Numbered from the stretch's first letter, positions 22,509-34,195 are shown. The stretch: DNA of 64,000 nt from Mastigias papua (GCA_964019165.1 OZ025283.1:2425501-2489500); one strand, 5' to 3'. The notes: generated by a model from the sequence alone, not told the origin. Translations and numbers: made by a program.

Positions 22509-23852
22509 ATGATGCGTTTTTATGACATGCAGTTCAAAATGTTGTCTACTCACAGTGACAAGCTTGTTGCTTCAGCTTTGCAAAACCAGATACTTGCCGC
22601 TGTTTTGCTTCAGCGGAAGCAAAGAAAACGGTCTGTGTGGGTTCGTAGGTTGTGGAGGGATCGTCAGCAACAGGGACATTTTTCCACTTTACTTGCCGAG
22701 ATGAGATTGCAAGATCACACAATGCATTTTTACTATTTTCGAATGCTGCCTGCACCATTTGATGATCTGCTTCGCCTGGTAGGACCATCATTGACCAAGG
22801 AAAGATTTCATTTTCGAGAACCGTTGCCTCCTGGCTTGCAACGTGCAGTTGCTCTGAGGTATCTTGCTACTGGTGAGTTGCAAGCATCGCTGTCTTTTAA
22901 GTATCGACTAGGAAGATCAACTGTATGCAAGATACTCGATGAAGTGTTAAACAAAATTTGGGTCACACTGAGTCCCATTGCAGTTGCATTTCCTAGTTCA
23001 CCTGATGAATGGATAAAAATATCGAGAGATGTCTGGAATCTGTGGGGCTTTCCTTTATGCCTAGGGGCAATTGATGGCAAACACTGCGTGATCAATTGCC
23101 CTTCCAACTCAGGTAGTAGCTTCTTTAAGTACAAAGGCACCTTTAGCTTAGTTCTAATGGCAGTAGTTGACGCAAGCTACACGTTCACACATGTAGATGT
23201 TGGTGACTATGGCAGACAAAGTGACTCGCGTGTTTTCAGCAATACACAATTTGGTACATCATTGAATAATGGGAGCTTATGTCTCCCTCAAGATGACAAT
23301 GTGCCAAATGTGACAGCAAAGGCAAGGTATTGTTTTATTGGAGATGAAGCCTTTCCATTAAAGGATACATTACAAAGGCCGTACCCCGGCAAGAATCTAC
23401 CAGAGAAATTGCGTATTTATAAGTATCGTCTGTCAAGGGCTAGACGGGTTGTTGAAAATGCTTTTGGTACTTTGTCGAGCAGATGGAGGTTTTTACGGTC
23501 TCCTATACAAACACAACCAAATAAAGCAACACAAAGTAGTCTTGCCACAATAGCACTGCATAAGTGGCTAAAGAAGCATAACGATTGTCAAAAATCTTAC
23601 GGTCGTCTATATTGTCCACCTGGTTATATCGATTACAAAGATTGCCATGGTATTGTGCACAAGGGGACATGGAGATCAGATATTTGTGAAGCAGGAGCCT
23701 TACCAGAAATCAGTCAGATTGGACCAAACAATTTTTCCAAGGCTGCTGACAAATTTCGTGCATTGATGGCAGATTTTCTTGTCTCACCTCAGGGTGAACT
23801 GCCTTGGCAGTATGACTTTGGTAGACGAACCACTTATGAGCCTGTTCAGTGA
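22509..23852 (+). CDS. Harbinger H2 transposase (HARBI1-like, DDE)
   Basis: 447 codons, uninterrupted. N-terminus has the family pattern RKRSVWVRRLWRDRQQQGHF, then a helix-turn-helix region (ALRYLATGELQASLSFKYRLGRSTVCKIL). Catalytic motifs: GAIDGKHCVI (first Asp, about residue 190), a conserved HVDVGDYGRQSDSRVF and FIGDEAFPLK (second Asp region), and RVVENAFGTLSSRWRFL (Glu). Length and motifs fit a complete PIF/Harbinger transposase, which cuts the element ends and targets TWA sites with help of the companion DNA-binding protein. Start chosen at the first ATG; a second at 22512. It lies 68 bp inside the left inverted repeat. No broken motif seen, so this is the best candidate in the window for an active DNA transposase. 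Confidence 0.9.
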   Translation: MMRFYDMQFKMLSTHSDKLVASALQNQILAAVLLQRKQRKRSVWVRRLWRDRQQQGHFSTLLAEMRLQDHTMHFYYFRMLPAPFDDLLRLVGPSLTKERFHFREPLPPGLQRAVALRYLATGELQASLSFKYRLGRSTVCKILDEVLNKIWVTLSPIAVAFPSSPDEWIKISRDVWNLWGFPLCLGAIDGKHCVINCPSNSGSSFFKYKGTFSLVLMAVVDASYTFTHVDVGDYGRQSDSRVFSNTQFGTSLNNGSLCLPQDDNVPNVTAKARYCFIGDEAFPLKDTLQRPYPGKNLPEKLRIYKYRLSRARRVVENAFGTLSSRWRFLRSPIQTQPNKATQSSLATIALHKWLKKHNDCQKSYGRLYCPPGYIDYKDCHGIVHKGTWRSDICEAGALPEISQIGPNNFSKAADKFRALMADFLVSPQGELPWQYDFGRRTTYEPVQ

Positions 23853-24372
23853 TTTATTAGGAAATTTCCACAGCACAAGTGAAACATGGAGTTTTTGAAA
23901 AATAATCCAACATCTTATATATTCTAAAAAGTCCTTCAAGACAAATAAGCAATTTTGTGACAAAACATAGCTATTTACTACTAATGACAATCAAACTTCT
24001 TATACATTTGCAATACGTGTTACATTAATATTTTTATTCTAATTCTAATACAACAAACCTGACTTCATATGGGCTTCGCTTTTAAAACAAAATAAACGTT
24101 GATCCATTTCTTGGGCAATATGTGCAGCATTATACACAAATGCAAACTTCAAACACAACAAACTATAAGAACACATATGTAGAAAATAAAGCTTAAGGAT
24201 TAACATCAGTAACTGGCTCCTGTTGCCAAGCAACCTCGTGCAATACCAACTGTAGTTTAAGTTTCTCTGGTAGGGAGTTACTATTTTGAGTTGTTTGCCA
24301 ACACTCTGGCCAAACAAGTCATCTTCATCTGGCTGTTCCCTCTGGCTTGCGGAATATAGGAATTTGTCCGTA

Positions 24373-25600
24373 TTAGACCTTCATTAACAAGTCACTGCTA
24401 TCTGTATCCTTTTTAGGCCGTTTTATAGATTTTGACCCACATAAAGAAGGACTCTTTTCATGTATGGAAGTCTTCTGTTGTTGTTCTGAAACTGGGGTAC
24501 ACGGTGAACTTATTGTTGAGTCCAATGAGTGCTCTCTGTACTCCTCACTTGTTTTAGCAACTTTTGAGACACTGTCAGATAAGTCAGTTTCTTCCAACGT
24601 CTCACTTGAAACTATGTCAACGGAATCTCTTTGACTCTCTTCATTAACAGCATGGAAGTTCCCTTGTGTATCCCTGTGTCTGATATATGGTGATAGGAAC
24701 TCTAAATGCTTGTAGTACGGCCAAGATGGTTCTATTGATATACCCCCCCCCACTACCAAATGGCTTGTATTCCCTTTTTACCTTCATGTAGCGATCTCGC
24801 AAACTTTTGAATGTCTTTTTGAGTAGGGTTATGTCTGGAAAGGATACCAAGTACATTCATAAGCAACGGAATGCAAGGATCTGTTATTTACCATATTTAA
24901 AAAGAAACCTGTTGTGTACATAATTTGCTTTTCTCCAAAATCTCAGTGACTACAAGAACAAACGTAGTCACTCTAGGATGCCAGGAAGTCACACACCTAT
25001 CGTAGTTGTATTATGAGTTTGTAATATCTGCGCAAGGTGTTTGTAGTATTCTGATTTGGCAATGCTTTATAAGATATTAAAACCATCTGAATGTGTTTTG
25101 CAACACATTGTGTTCATCTGCTTCTGGTATATTTTCTACGTGGATAGTTGTGTAATGCAAAAGGGAAATGATAAACACCCTAATTATTTCATAAAACGAT
25201 TTTGCTACCTACATTCGAAAACAGTTCTATAAATCTATAAATGTCTCCGTTTTGGAAGTGAGAACTTTAATGTTTTATTGAAAAATGTACTTTTCATTTG
25301 ACTCATGAAACAATACCTATGTCTTATTACAAGAAACCTATATTGCATGACGTGTTGGCAATTTAAAGTTCGAACTATGTTGAATACTTCGTCCAGATGA
25401 AAAACAAGTAGTATCTTCTTACAATTCACAAGTAAATCCTTGTCGTTGTATGTCCTTCCAAATAACTCAGCACAAATTGCACTCCAAGCATTCTCACGTA
25501 AAAGGTCATCCTTGTATTCCTTTCTACTGGTATCGTACAAGCATGGGAAATTCTTTACTGCTTCGATAAGCTGCTCCTTGTTTACTTTTACCGCTGCCAT
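24373..25600 (-). CDS. Harbinger H2 MADF-domain DNA-binding protein (exons 25600-25423 and 24834-24373)
   Basis: Minus strand. Exon 1 starts MAAVKVNKEQLIEAVKNFPC and carries the first part of a MADF domain (LIEAVKNFPCLYDTS, NAWSAICAELFG). A GTAAGA donor after 25423 and an acceptor TCCTTTCCAG before 24834 join in phase into LLKKTFKSLRDRYMKVKREY, completing MADF. After KPFGSGG the frame changes inside a run of nine C (plus strand, 24743-24751) and continues PYYKHLEFLSPYI, followed by a Ser/Glu-rich tail ending near 24373. The frame change could be a real mutation or a homopolymer base-call error. MADF proteins of Harbinger elements bind element DNA and assist the transposase. Convergent with the transposase. 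Confidence 0.8.
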
Positions 25601-25890
25601 TTTGTCCTACCTCACTGATTTTCCTCCCAACTCTAGTGCATCAGCAGGCGTCAAAGATGACTTTATCTCACCTTGACGCTAGGTGACACATCGCTTGACA
25701 AAACGCGATGCGCGCGCAGAGCTTCAAAAAACGCACACCTTATAAGGGCAGCGTCAAAAAAAATGCATCCAGTGTGAATGCAGCTGTAGACAAGAGGTGT
25801 CTTTGTTGTACAGGGAGATTGCTCGATGCTGGGGTATCTCACCATCAAGTGCCGTGAGGATATGTCTGGAGGGCTTCTCTAGCCACCTTA

Positions 25891-27020
25891 AGCTTGGCGC
25901 ACACGAGAGCAAAATGCGTCAGCAAAGTGTCATGTGTGGCATTTTGCTTACGCATTTTGCTCCCGTGTGCGGTGAGACTTATACAGGATTCTGATCGCTC
26001 TCGACCAATATCAGGATATCAAACATGTTTGATACTTTTGTCATTCGTGTCACTTTGCTTCTCATGTGCGCCAAACTGAAGCATTTTGCTTACGGCTTTT
26101 CGCAAGAGAGCATGCGCTTAAGTAGTGGGGCGAAATTGAAAATGTTGAAATAGTAACTTTTGTGGAATGCACTAAGTGATGAGATAAAATTAATAACTTC
26201 TGCAAAAAAATTTAAAAAGGAAATATGACACTGGTATGGCAAAAAATGTACGTGCCACATCTGCACATAGCACGTTTCGTTTACTGGTTCTCTATCTTTC
26301 TGTTAATTCTTTATTTTAAGTCTATTAATGTAAAAATAGTATTGTATTGTAAATACATAGTTGGTATTAAGTAGTTTTTACCTAGTATTCAAAACCAACT
26401 GTAAAAGAGTATTGAATATGAATATGAATATGGCAGGCTACCAGGACGATTCAGTTGTTGAACTTGACAAAGAGGCACTATGCCTGATTCTTCTCCTAAG
26501 ACATCAACGGCAAAGAAATCAGGCATCAAGAAGGAGGGTGTGGGTGCAGTCATGGATGCATAGGCGACCAATAAAAGGGGTCTTGCACATTTGGTTAGAG
26601 AGCTATATGCTGAAGATCCCATGAAATTCCGCCACTTCCATCCCGGCAACTTTTTCCAAAGTGCACTACCATAGTGTTCTATTACCCTACCACCTTCTCT
26701 TCATTTAGGGTCTCACTAATGAATTCAGTCATGTTTCTTTCTCGGGTGCTTGGCTCGCTATCGGGGAAATCAGTTTTTGCACCACTACTTCAGCGCATGC
26801 TCTCTTGCGAAAAGCCGTAAGCAAAATGCTTCAGTTCGGCGCACACGAGAAGCAAAGTGACACGGATGACAAAAAGTATCAAACATGTTTGACATCCTGA
26901 TAGTGGTCGAGAGCGATCAGAATCCTGTAAAAGTTTCACCGCACACGGGAGCAAAATGCTTAAGCAAAGTGCCACAAATGACACTTTGCTGAAGGAGTTT
27001 GCTCTCGTGTGCGCCTAGCT
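25891..27020. mobile_element. 1.13 kb Harbinger-derived element with about 240-bp terminal inverted repeats
   Basis: Ends AGCTTGGCGCACACGAGAGC (25891) and the complement of AGCTAGGCGCACACGAGAGC (27020). Similarity of the two arms extends for about 240 bp (25891-26130 against 26780-27020), over 90 percent by eye. Target duplication TTA at 25888-25890 and 27021-27023. The core holds a fragment of a Harbinger transposase. Arms contain repeated AGCAAAATGC/AGCAAAGTG words in both orientations. Inserted in Tc1/mariner copy 1. Confidence 0.9.
26430..26665 (+). pseudogene. Harbinger transposase N-terminal fragment
   Basis: Encodes LLLRHQRQRNQASRRRVWVQ, then after a frame change LVRELYAEDPMKFRHFHP, the standard N-terminal (R)RRxWVxPWLxRR ... 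LVxELxxEDPxxFRxFLRM pattern of Harbinger transposases. The rest of the protein is absent; the core is too short. Confidence 0.7.
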
Positions 27021-27679
27021 TTACTAAGAAGAGAACAGGTCAACCACCACTGATGACCAAGAAAGTCAAGGCCACATTTATTCGAACATTCCACAAAATG
27101 AGAGATGAGAACCTGAATGTCACAGTCGAGGATGTCACAAAAGATTGTGAAATCACAAGTATCAGCTATAGAACTCTTATATTACAATCAAAACGTTTAC
27201 CAGGGGGACGTTCATTGCATCTTTTGGTGGGCATCTCACATCCAACAGGAGTGGTTCTTGCAGAAGAATATGAGAAGATCAACAGACCTTGGTTGGCCAG
27301 GTTCATGCAGGCAACTCTACAGAAGGAAGGTTTTAATGGATTGTGCAGTGCTACAGGCAAGGAGAAATTGCTGCTAGTTATGGATAACGATCCAAACCAA
27401 AAACGTAAGATAGCGAAAGATGCATTGCAGGAAATAGGTGCTGACCTTGTAGAAATACCAGCTAGATCACCAGATTTAAATCCAATAGAACATATCTTTC
27501 ATACTATTAAGCATAGTCTTAGGGAGGATGCATTAAAGTACACAATTATCAGGGAGGACTTTGAATCATTTAAACAAAGGTTCTTGAGTACACTTCTCCA
27601 GTATGATGTGTCTGTTATTGACCGTACTATGGAGACAATGACCCTTTGCCTACAGAGAATTGCAAAGTCTGGTGGATAA

Positions 27680-29017
27680 AGAACTAAATACTGAGTTCAT
27701 TGAAATTACTTGCAATAATGTACGCCTGTGGAGCAGCATGCTACAATTGTTGGAAGGCCATGTTGTCCATGTTGCTGCTCTACAAACAATATACAATCAA
27801 GATATTGAAGTGTGCAAAGGCACCACTATCTTTTGTCGAGGGCTCCATGACAGACGATCACAAAACAAAAATGATAGCTGTTCGGCTTCAATGTGATATT
27901 AAGTGCCAGAGAACAGTTCCTTCCTGTGAATACTGTTTTGTAACATTGGTTGTACAATAACTATAACTGCATGTAATAAATGCAGTATTGTCCTTCGCAG
28001 TATGCATGCTTTGCATTTGCTTCAGATTTGTAACCAATTGCTACCACCAATGGTCTACACAGTGGTCTACACTTTCTTTAGCCCCCACTACCTCTTCTCG
28101 TGGGAAGTATTGCCCTAAGAGCTATTCCCAAAAGATGTGCTTTGCATGCTAGTATGTACCGGTTTTGTGCTATATACAAACTAGTAACCTTGGTCAGCAG
28201 AAAAGTGAAATAACTCAACGGTCTACACTTTGTGAAATAGATTAGATATAAGATCACATTATTTCACTAAAAGTATAAACTGTTGGCGTTTTCCTGCATT
28301 TCTCAGCCATCACACTGTAAATGTGTGCAATCTTTGGCTGGTGCAATGCCCGTATAGTGCCACTTGGGAAAGCTATTATGTCCATACATCTGAACGTTCA
28401 AATCTCTTCAATTGCATTTATTTTCGTGTTTTAAAGTGTGTAGACTGTTGTGTTGATGGTTGAGATATTAGCCATGACGTCAGTGTGTAGCCTGGAAATG
28501 AAGAGGAGGGATATTTCATGAGTCAGTAGGTCCCCCTAGGTAAGATATATCTTGTTTTATATAAGAAACAAACTTCCTCCCTTCAGCCTGGATGCTTCTT
28601 ACTATTTTTTTCAACTTCAGCCTTACATGCTCCTGAAGTTTTTCTTTAAGTCTTCACATATTCTATAGCAAGAAAGCAACTGTGAGACCAGACATTCAAT
28701 CTTTTGTTAGGCCTATGCACTTTTGAGAGACAGATCTAGATTGCATTTTGTTGCCAGCGCATTTGCAAATTTTCTTGCAAAAGCAGATTTTTCACGGTTA
28801 CTTTGAAGCTCAGTCTGCCTGTTTCTTAGTTGTCTCTGAATGTTTGCCTCATGTCAGCCTCATGTTTCTTCTATATTTGTTTGTTATAATACAGATGTGT
28901 ATATAGTTTGCAGACAGATAGGAAGAAGAGACCATTTTCATGGTATCATACTCAGACTTCACTTGCTCATAGTACTTGTACATACTACCATTAGGTAAGG
29001 ACAACATATCACATACA
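27680..29017. other. Intergenic, nothing recognised
   Basis: Between the two Tc1/mariner copies. No coding pattern; the presumed ends of the two elements must lie here or just beyond but I could not pair them. Confidence 0.4.
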
Positions 29018-30094
29018 TCAATACGTGGTCCAATACCCTCCATTGCTAGCTATTAATTTTAGGTGATCATGCTTTGTTGCTACCATACAATTATTTCTTG
29101 AGGAATTGTAATTAAAAACAGTTTGCAAAACCCTTATCTTAAATTTGTTGAAACTTTCTTTCTGTATCTGTCCTTGTAATGCTCCTCTAGCCAACTCATT
29201 TTTAGTGCTATTGAGCATGTTTTCAATTGGATTTAACTCAGGTGATCTTGGGGGTATATGTACTACTTCTGCTGCCATATGATTTAATGCATCTCTAGCT
29301 AGCTTGTTTCTCTGACTTGGATCATTATCCATCACAAAAAGTAGCCTCTCTTTGTCTTTCTACATAGCACAGTCAGTAAGGGTGTAATGTAATGTTCTAT
29401 GAGCAAATCCTGCAAACCACTCCGCATAAAATGTTGTATATTCTTCTGCAATAACAATGCCAGTTGTGTACCCACCGTTGATTAGAAGGTGCAGTCTTCG
29501 TCCCCCAGGTACGTTCTTTCAACCTATTGTCGTGTATTGTAGACTTTCACTCCATTCTCCAAATTCTCCCTCTTGGTGTCAATGCGTGTTTATAGGAATT
29601 GTCGTTGTGCATGAACGACACACCATCCAGATATACCAGGACGTGATCTGTCCAGAATTCATGGTCATATATTTTAAGAGCAAGTCTGGCAAAATGTGCT
29701 CTTCTCTTTCTGTCTTTCACTGACAGTACCCATATTGCCTTGGCCTTAAGGCCTTATACTCATGTTCATTCATTACTCGTACTACTGTTCTGTAACTGAT
29801 GTTGGCTACCCTGCATTCTTTTGCTACATAAGTCACAGTTATGTTTGGATTGTCATTCCTTAACGTCTGAAATGGTCTTATAACCTGCTTCTTTTCACTT
29901 CTGCTCATAATGGGTGGACGGCCAGTTCTCTTCCTTTTTTCCTTTATCTCTTCTGCTTCCTTGCAGATATGTACAGCACTGGATGCAGAACCATTACAGT
30001 GTGTGGAAAGTCTTCGATATGATAAAGAGCCTTCACCTCTCAAATAACATAACTAGGCCCTCAATTTTTCACTGATTTTTGCACGGAACACCAT
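29018..30094 (-). pseudogene. Tc1/mariner-type transposase copy 2
   Basis: Minus strand. Starts MVFRAKISEKLRA then a TAG, then LCYLRGEGSLSYRRLSTHC and SSAVHICKEAEE (helix-turn-helix), KRTGRPPIMSRSEKK, ISYRTVVRVMNEH, a degraded middle with DHVLVYLDGVSFV (first catalytic Asp), and MMDNDPSQRN (second Asp) and IPPRSPELNPIE (Glu), again DD34E. Several stops (near 30055, 29717, 29600 and 29530). Same family as copy 1, opposite strand, and it supplies the reference for the pieces missing there. Confidence 0.85.
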
Positions 30095-30830
30095 ATTCTT
30101 TTATCATATCGTAATTAAGTTGCAAATAGCATGCATGTCATTTTATAAACATTTCTTTGTAATACACTTACCAGAAAACACACACCAGTTACCCCTACTG
30201 TGCATAAGTCCAGGTGATAAACAATGAACTGTTAGGAGTTAACTTAGACATGTGTGACTTACATCTTCAGGTTGTTGTCTGGAACATGTCTTTGTATCAA
30301 ACTACACAAAGAGAAGGTGTAATATATTCTCATATTGTTTGTTATGTTGCTATGGAGACTGACTGGCTGTTGTATATTTGGGTTACCTTCCTTGATTTAC
30401 AATCCATACAGGAGTACATGTGACATCACAATCATCATAAATTGTAACTGAAAATGGGAGACAGGGTAACCCCCTCTCATTATCACAGGAAATAGTCACC
30501 TAATTGAGATTTTGACAATGGAACTGAGATCAGCACCCCTACTTACCCATGGTTGAATACAGGTATAAGCTTGTGTCTTGCAGGTTCCAATATAAATTTC
30601 AGACAATGCCTGTCAAAAGTCTTGGAACAATCTATATTCACAATTTCATACTTCCCTGTATACTTAGAAAGAAATTTGGTGCTTTCCAAAGAGCTATTTC
30701 TTGATGGAAGCTGAGATATACCAAATATACAGTTAAAATTAGATTGGAAGCAAAAAACCTCATAGAACATTATTCACAAGAATGTACAGTGAATTTAGTC
30801 ATCCTAATATGAAAGCCTTCTATTTCCCTT
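30095..30830. other. Intergenic, nothing recognised
   Basis: Only short open frames without family motifs. Confidence 0.4.
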
Positions 30831-32190
30831 TCAAGCAATGTGTCCAATGACTTCGTCAACATCTAACTCAATTTCTCTGTGGACGTTAAGCATCGCCAAG
30901 CCATTGACATGAGTTTCTGATAAGGAATTTCTAAGATAGGTCTTCAATCTCCTTAATGTAGGCATTGATCGTTCACATGAACAGGTTGGAATGTACATAT
31001 ACTGCACTTTTGACCATTTGTTGGATGCGAGATGCAGCTCCAGAACTTCTGTCAGCCATATTGCCAGCACCATCATAGCCCTGCCCATGATATAATGACA
31101 TAGACAGTCCATGGCCTTGGATAGTATGCAATAATTTGTTAGTAATCATCAAACCAGAGAGACCATGATCTAAAGGAATGAATCCAAGGAACTCTTCCTG
31201 GTGGAACAATTTCTATCTATGTATCGAAAAACAAGAGACATCTGCTCCACATTTGACCAATCTGTAGCTTCATCCCCTAAAATAGCAAAGAACTTTCCTC
31301 TTTGACTTCATTCACAATTTGTTCCATTATCAATTCACCACAAATGGTAATTATATCATTTTGCACAATTTTATAATGATATGTAGCATTCCTTGGAAGT
31401 CCATGCATATTTTGCAGCTGGATATTTTCGCTATATGTTGCCCCATATTTTAAGATTTCCTGACACTTACCTGGGTTTGCACTGTCATCTTCATAGTACC
31501 TTGAATCATCACGATGACCTCTAAGTGGGATGTTCTGTTTCCCACATACTATTATTCGATCAACAATAGGTCTAAGATACTGCCTATGGTCTGCCATTTG
31601 CTCCCTCTTACATGTATTCATAAGGAGATCGACTGAGGTGGTTTTGTTTTGCATAAAAGATTTACATTGGAGAACTCTCATGGTAGCTGTTCTATGAACA
31701 GTTGATTTATCTTCATGTTCTCTTAACCTTTGCAATGCAGAGGACCAAGTGTTTAATGGGGCTTGGAATAAATGTAGCAACTTGGAGGCATTATGAGTGC
31801 TTTCTCCACCAGAAAGAACACAGTTTATGCAAAGAGCTCCACTGAGCACTTCTGACTAAACAAGCCAAGGAAGCTTTGAAAACCAGCTGTATTGAAACTT
31901 CTTATTACTTCTGTCGATTAGACACTCATATGTCTGCTCTGGTTTCAAATGGTTGGACAGCAAATCACATTTTACATTGTCAGCAAGAGAAGAAGCTTTG
32001 TCAATAAACAGTCCAATGTCATTTGAGAACTGAGGAGTAACACTGCTGTTCAAGGAAACTGGCTGACAAACAGATACAACCGAAGAAGAGATATCTGCAA
32101 AAGAGGGTCCAGGTTTATTATTCACCTGGACCTTTTGACTAGTAGATATGCTTGTGTCTAGGCAGGGATCTGCACCTATTTAGGAATTGT
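30831..32190 (-). pseudogene. hAT transposase (ZMYM1-like, TTF finger/DUF4371 type)
   Basis: Minus strand. From the N-terminal side: FQYSWFSKLPWLV, stop TAG near 31853, GALCINCVLF (TTF-type finger region), a DUF4371-like domain, GDEATDWSNVEQMSLVFRYI (first acidic catalytic region), GQGYDGAGNMAD, a gap, then the C-terminal dimerisation motif CERSMPTLRRLKTYLRNS and GLAMLNVHREIE. These are standard hAT motifs. Frameshifts near 31305 and 30990 and the TAG break it. An acceptor-like TTCCTAAATAG precedes the block near 32178, so upstream exons may exist. Confidence 0.8.
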
Positions 32191-32526
32191 TAAGTGCTTC
32201 CTCTTACTAGACAGGAGGATACATGGAAGCTTAGATGGCTTCACACAAGCCTCAAATTCAGTGAATACAATAGTCCATAGCTCTTTGTGGAACCAGCTGC
32301 CTTCAATTTTGGAGAGACAGCAGACGATTAGCTACTACAATGACCATTATTAGTTGCAATACTCCCAGATATCCCCTCTACAGCACTGGACACCAAAGTA
32401 GCATCTGTGCTACCTTGCAATGCACTTTGAATATTTTCAGGTTGACTGTATGCTAAATATAGCCTTGCAGCATTAACAAGAATAGGCTTAAAATAACCTT
32501 GATCAGAGGAATGAGCACGAGACTTA

Positions 32527-34195
32527 CAGAGAAGAAACATAGTGATTTTTCTTGGAAGGAATGATGGGCTTTTGAAGGTAGTCAAACGGGATTGATGCAC
32601 AACAAAAAATGTGTAAGTGTTCAAGACACCATTTCCTTATCTGTCTTGGTAAAATGGTACACTTGAACATGCAATATAATGAGCTGGTACCACTTTCAGC
32701 AGCAATAGGAATATATGATTCTATTGGCAATTGGAGAACACTGGATAGTGCTGGCATGCATAGAAATGATGAAAACTGGAAGTTCTTTGCATTTAATTTT
32801 GCCTCTGCTATGACAGCTAATTTTTCCTCTCCCTGCTTCATACTATCAAGGGCAGCATCTGACAAACACATAGCAAAGGCAGTTTTCAAGCGTGTAAAAG
32901 CACCAGCTCTATGCTGTTCTTCAATCAGAGGATGTTTACAATAATATAATGGGTTGCAATATGGCTCAATACTTGTAAGGCATCTTAAATAAATGGATAA
33001 TTTGTCATTTCCAACCAGTGCAATAGAAGTTGCATCATATAGGCAATTGCCATTTGCTGTTGTTCTATAGATAAAAAATTAAGAGATGCTTATAGATATG
33101 AGTATGTTACCAAATATGTTTACTGAAAAGGTTATCCTGTATAAATATGGTAGATTATTATTATTATGTTACCAAATCACGGGAGTGAGTCAATGCAATA
33201 ACCTATTACATTGGACCTTAAGTCTGTTAGACACTAAGTTGGGATGACACATAACTTGTCACAACTATGTCAGAACCATGCACAGAACTATGTCAACAAA
33301 TAAGTACAAAGAAATTTAAGTCTCCTCAGTTCCTGCAACAGAGCTCTGAATACTATTCTATTGACAATAACACTAAGAAGCTAGATAGACTTTTACACTG
33401 AGAGTATACTTTGAAGTTGATGAGTACAATGTTAATGGCATATATGCTATCTAATATATCAACTGTGTCAACCAAATGGTGAATGAACAGAAACACCAAT
33501 AAACATAACTAAGGGAGCAAGTTACATCCCATCAATTATATGACAAAAATGCATTGCAAAGCCATAGCTAAATTCTGTAGAAGTTGGCACATCATTCTTA
33601 TGACTGTCATCAGTTGCAAAAAGCATTACCAAATGAAACAGCTTTTAGCATTGGGGGTATTACAGAACATACCATAATACCGAAAAAGCAGATACTATAC
33701 CCAAAGCTGGACACCAAGGAATGTTGATATAGGGTATAGCTACTTCCAAAAGTTCCTGGAGCACATTACTGGTAAACCCCAAGAGATTACTTGCTTACTG
33801 GTTCATTTGGATAAAACTAGGATGTGGTACTAATTGCCAACAGTAACCACCGCAGACAACATTGCTGACGATGAAGACTTTGGACATCATACCTTAGAAG
33901 CACATTACTTAGCATTAATAAGGACAAGAATATAGAATAAAATAGCACAGAGACTTTAAACATACTTGACAGGCTTACGATTCTCTGTTCTCCACTTGTG
34001 GCTCTCTGGCAACTGTAGCATTGAGAACTGGCACACTTCTAACTCAGGGTTACTATGGTGTGTTGAGGCAGCTATTTCATCTTGCAATAAAGTAATACAT
34101 TTATGTCGAAGATTCTGGATCTCAAGTGATTTGCAACCATTACAAAGTGCTTCTGTAACTTCTCTCACAACACCCGAGTCACAGAGAGCAGCCAT
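32527..34195 (-). CDS. Two-exon gene with OTU-like motif (exons 34195-33966 and 33064-32527)
   Basis: Minus strand. Exon 1 starts MAALCDSGVVREVTEALC (77 codons, no known domain). Donor GTATGT at 33965-33960 and acceptor TTATCTATAG at 33065 bound an 900-bp intron and join in phase into TTANGNCLYDATSIALVGND, the G-N-C-L/F box of OTU-fold cysteine proteases and of vertnin-like proteins, followed by YLRCLTSIEPYCNPLYYCKHP. The downstream part LHIFCCASIPFDYL is not recognised. The frame stops at 32524, but a GTAAGT right there may be another donor; a related frame continues at 32575-32328. The gene lies just upstream of the hAT transposase on the same strand and could be part of that element. Catalytic function is not claimed: the matching His was not identified. 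Confidence 0.6.

Larger units (their letters stand above)
22441..25785. mobile_element. PIF/Harbinger transposon H2, nearly intact
   Basis: Inverted ends AGCTGCATTCACACTGGA at 22441 and its complement ending 25785 (18 of 18 bases). Flanks are TTA (22438-22440) and GTA (25786-25788), a 3-bp target duplication with one change. Contains an intact transposase gene (plus) and a MADF-domain gene (minus) facing each other. Inserted in the N-terminal codons of Tc1/mariner copy 1. Confidence 0.88.
22386..27679 (+). pseudogene. Tc1/mariner-type transposase copy 1, split by two Harbinger insertions
   Basis: Coding pieces at 22386-22440, 25786-25890 and 27021-27679. Piece 1 starts MVFHARLNTKLRAYICYL; piece 2 reads VSLLYREIARCWGISPSSAV, a helix-turn-helix; piece 3 reads TKKRTGQPPLMTKK and later LLLVMDNDP and IPARSPDLNPIE, the second Asp and Glu of a DD34E catalytic site (34 residues between). 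The three pieces are in phase across both insertions. Compared with copy 2 (29018-30094), about 70-80 residues with the first catalytic Asp (VYLDGVSF there) are missing after SYRTLI, so the copy is dead even without the insertions. Confidence 0.85.

Noticed and set aside
22441..25785. H2 boundaries one base inward (TAA/TGT flanks)
   Set aside because: Flanks TTA/GTA fit better and keep the Tc1 reading frame and length across the site.
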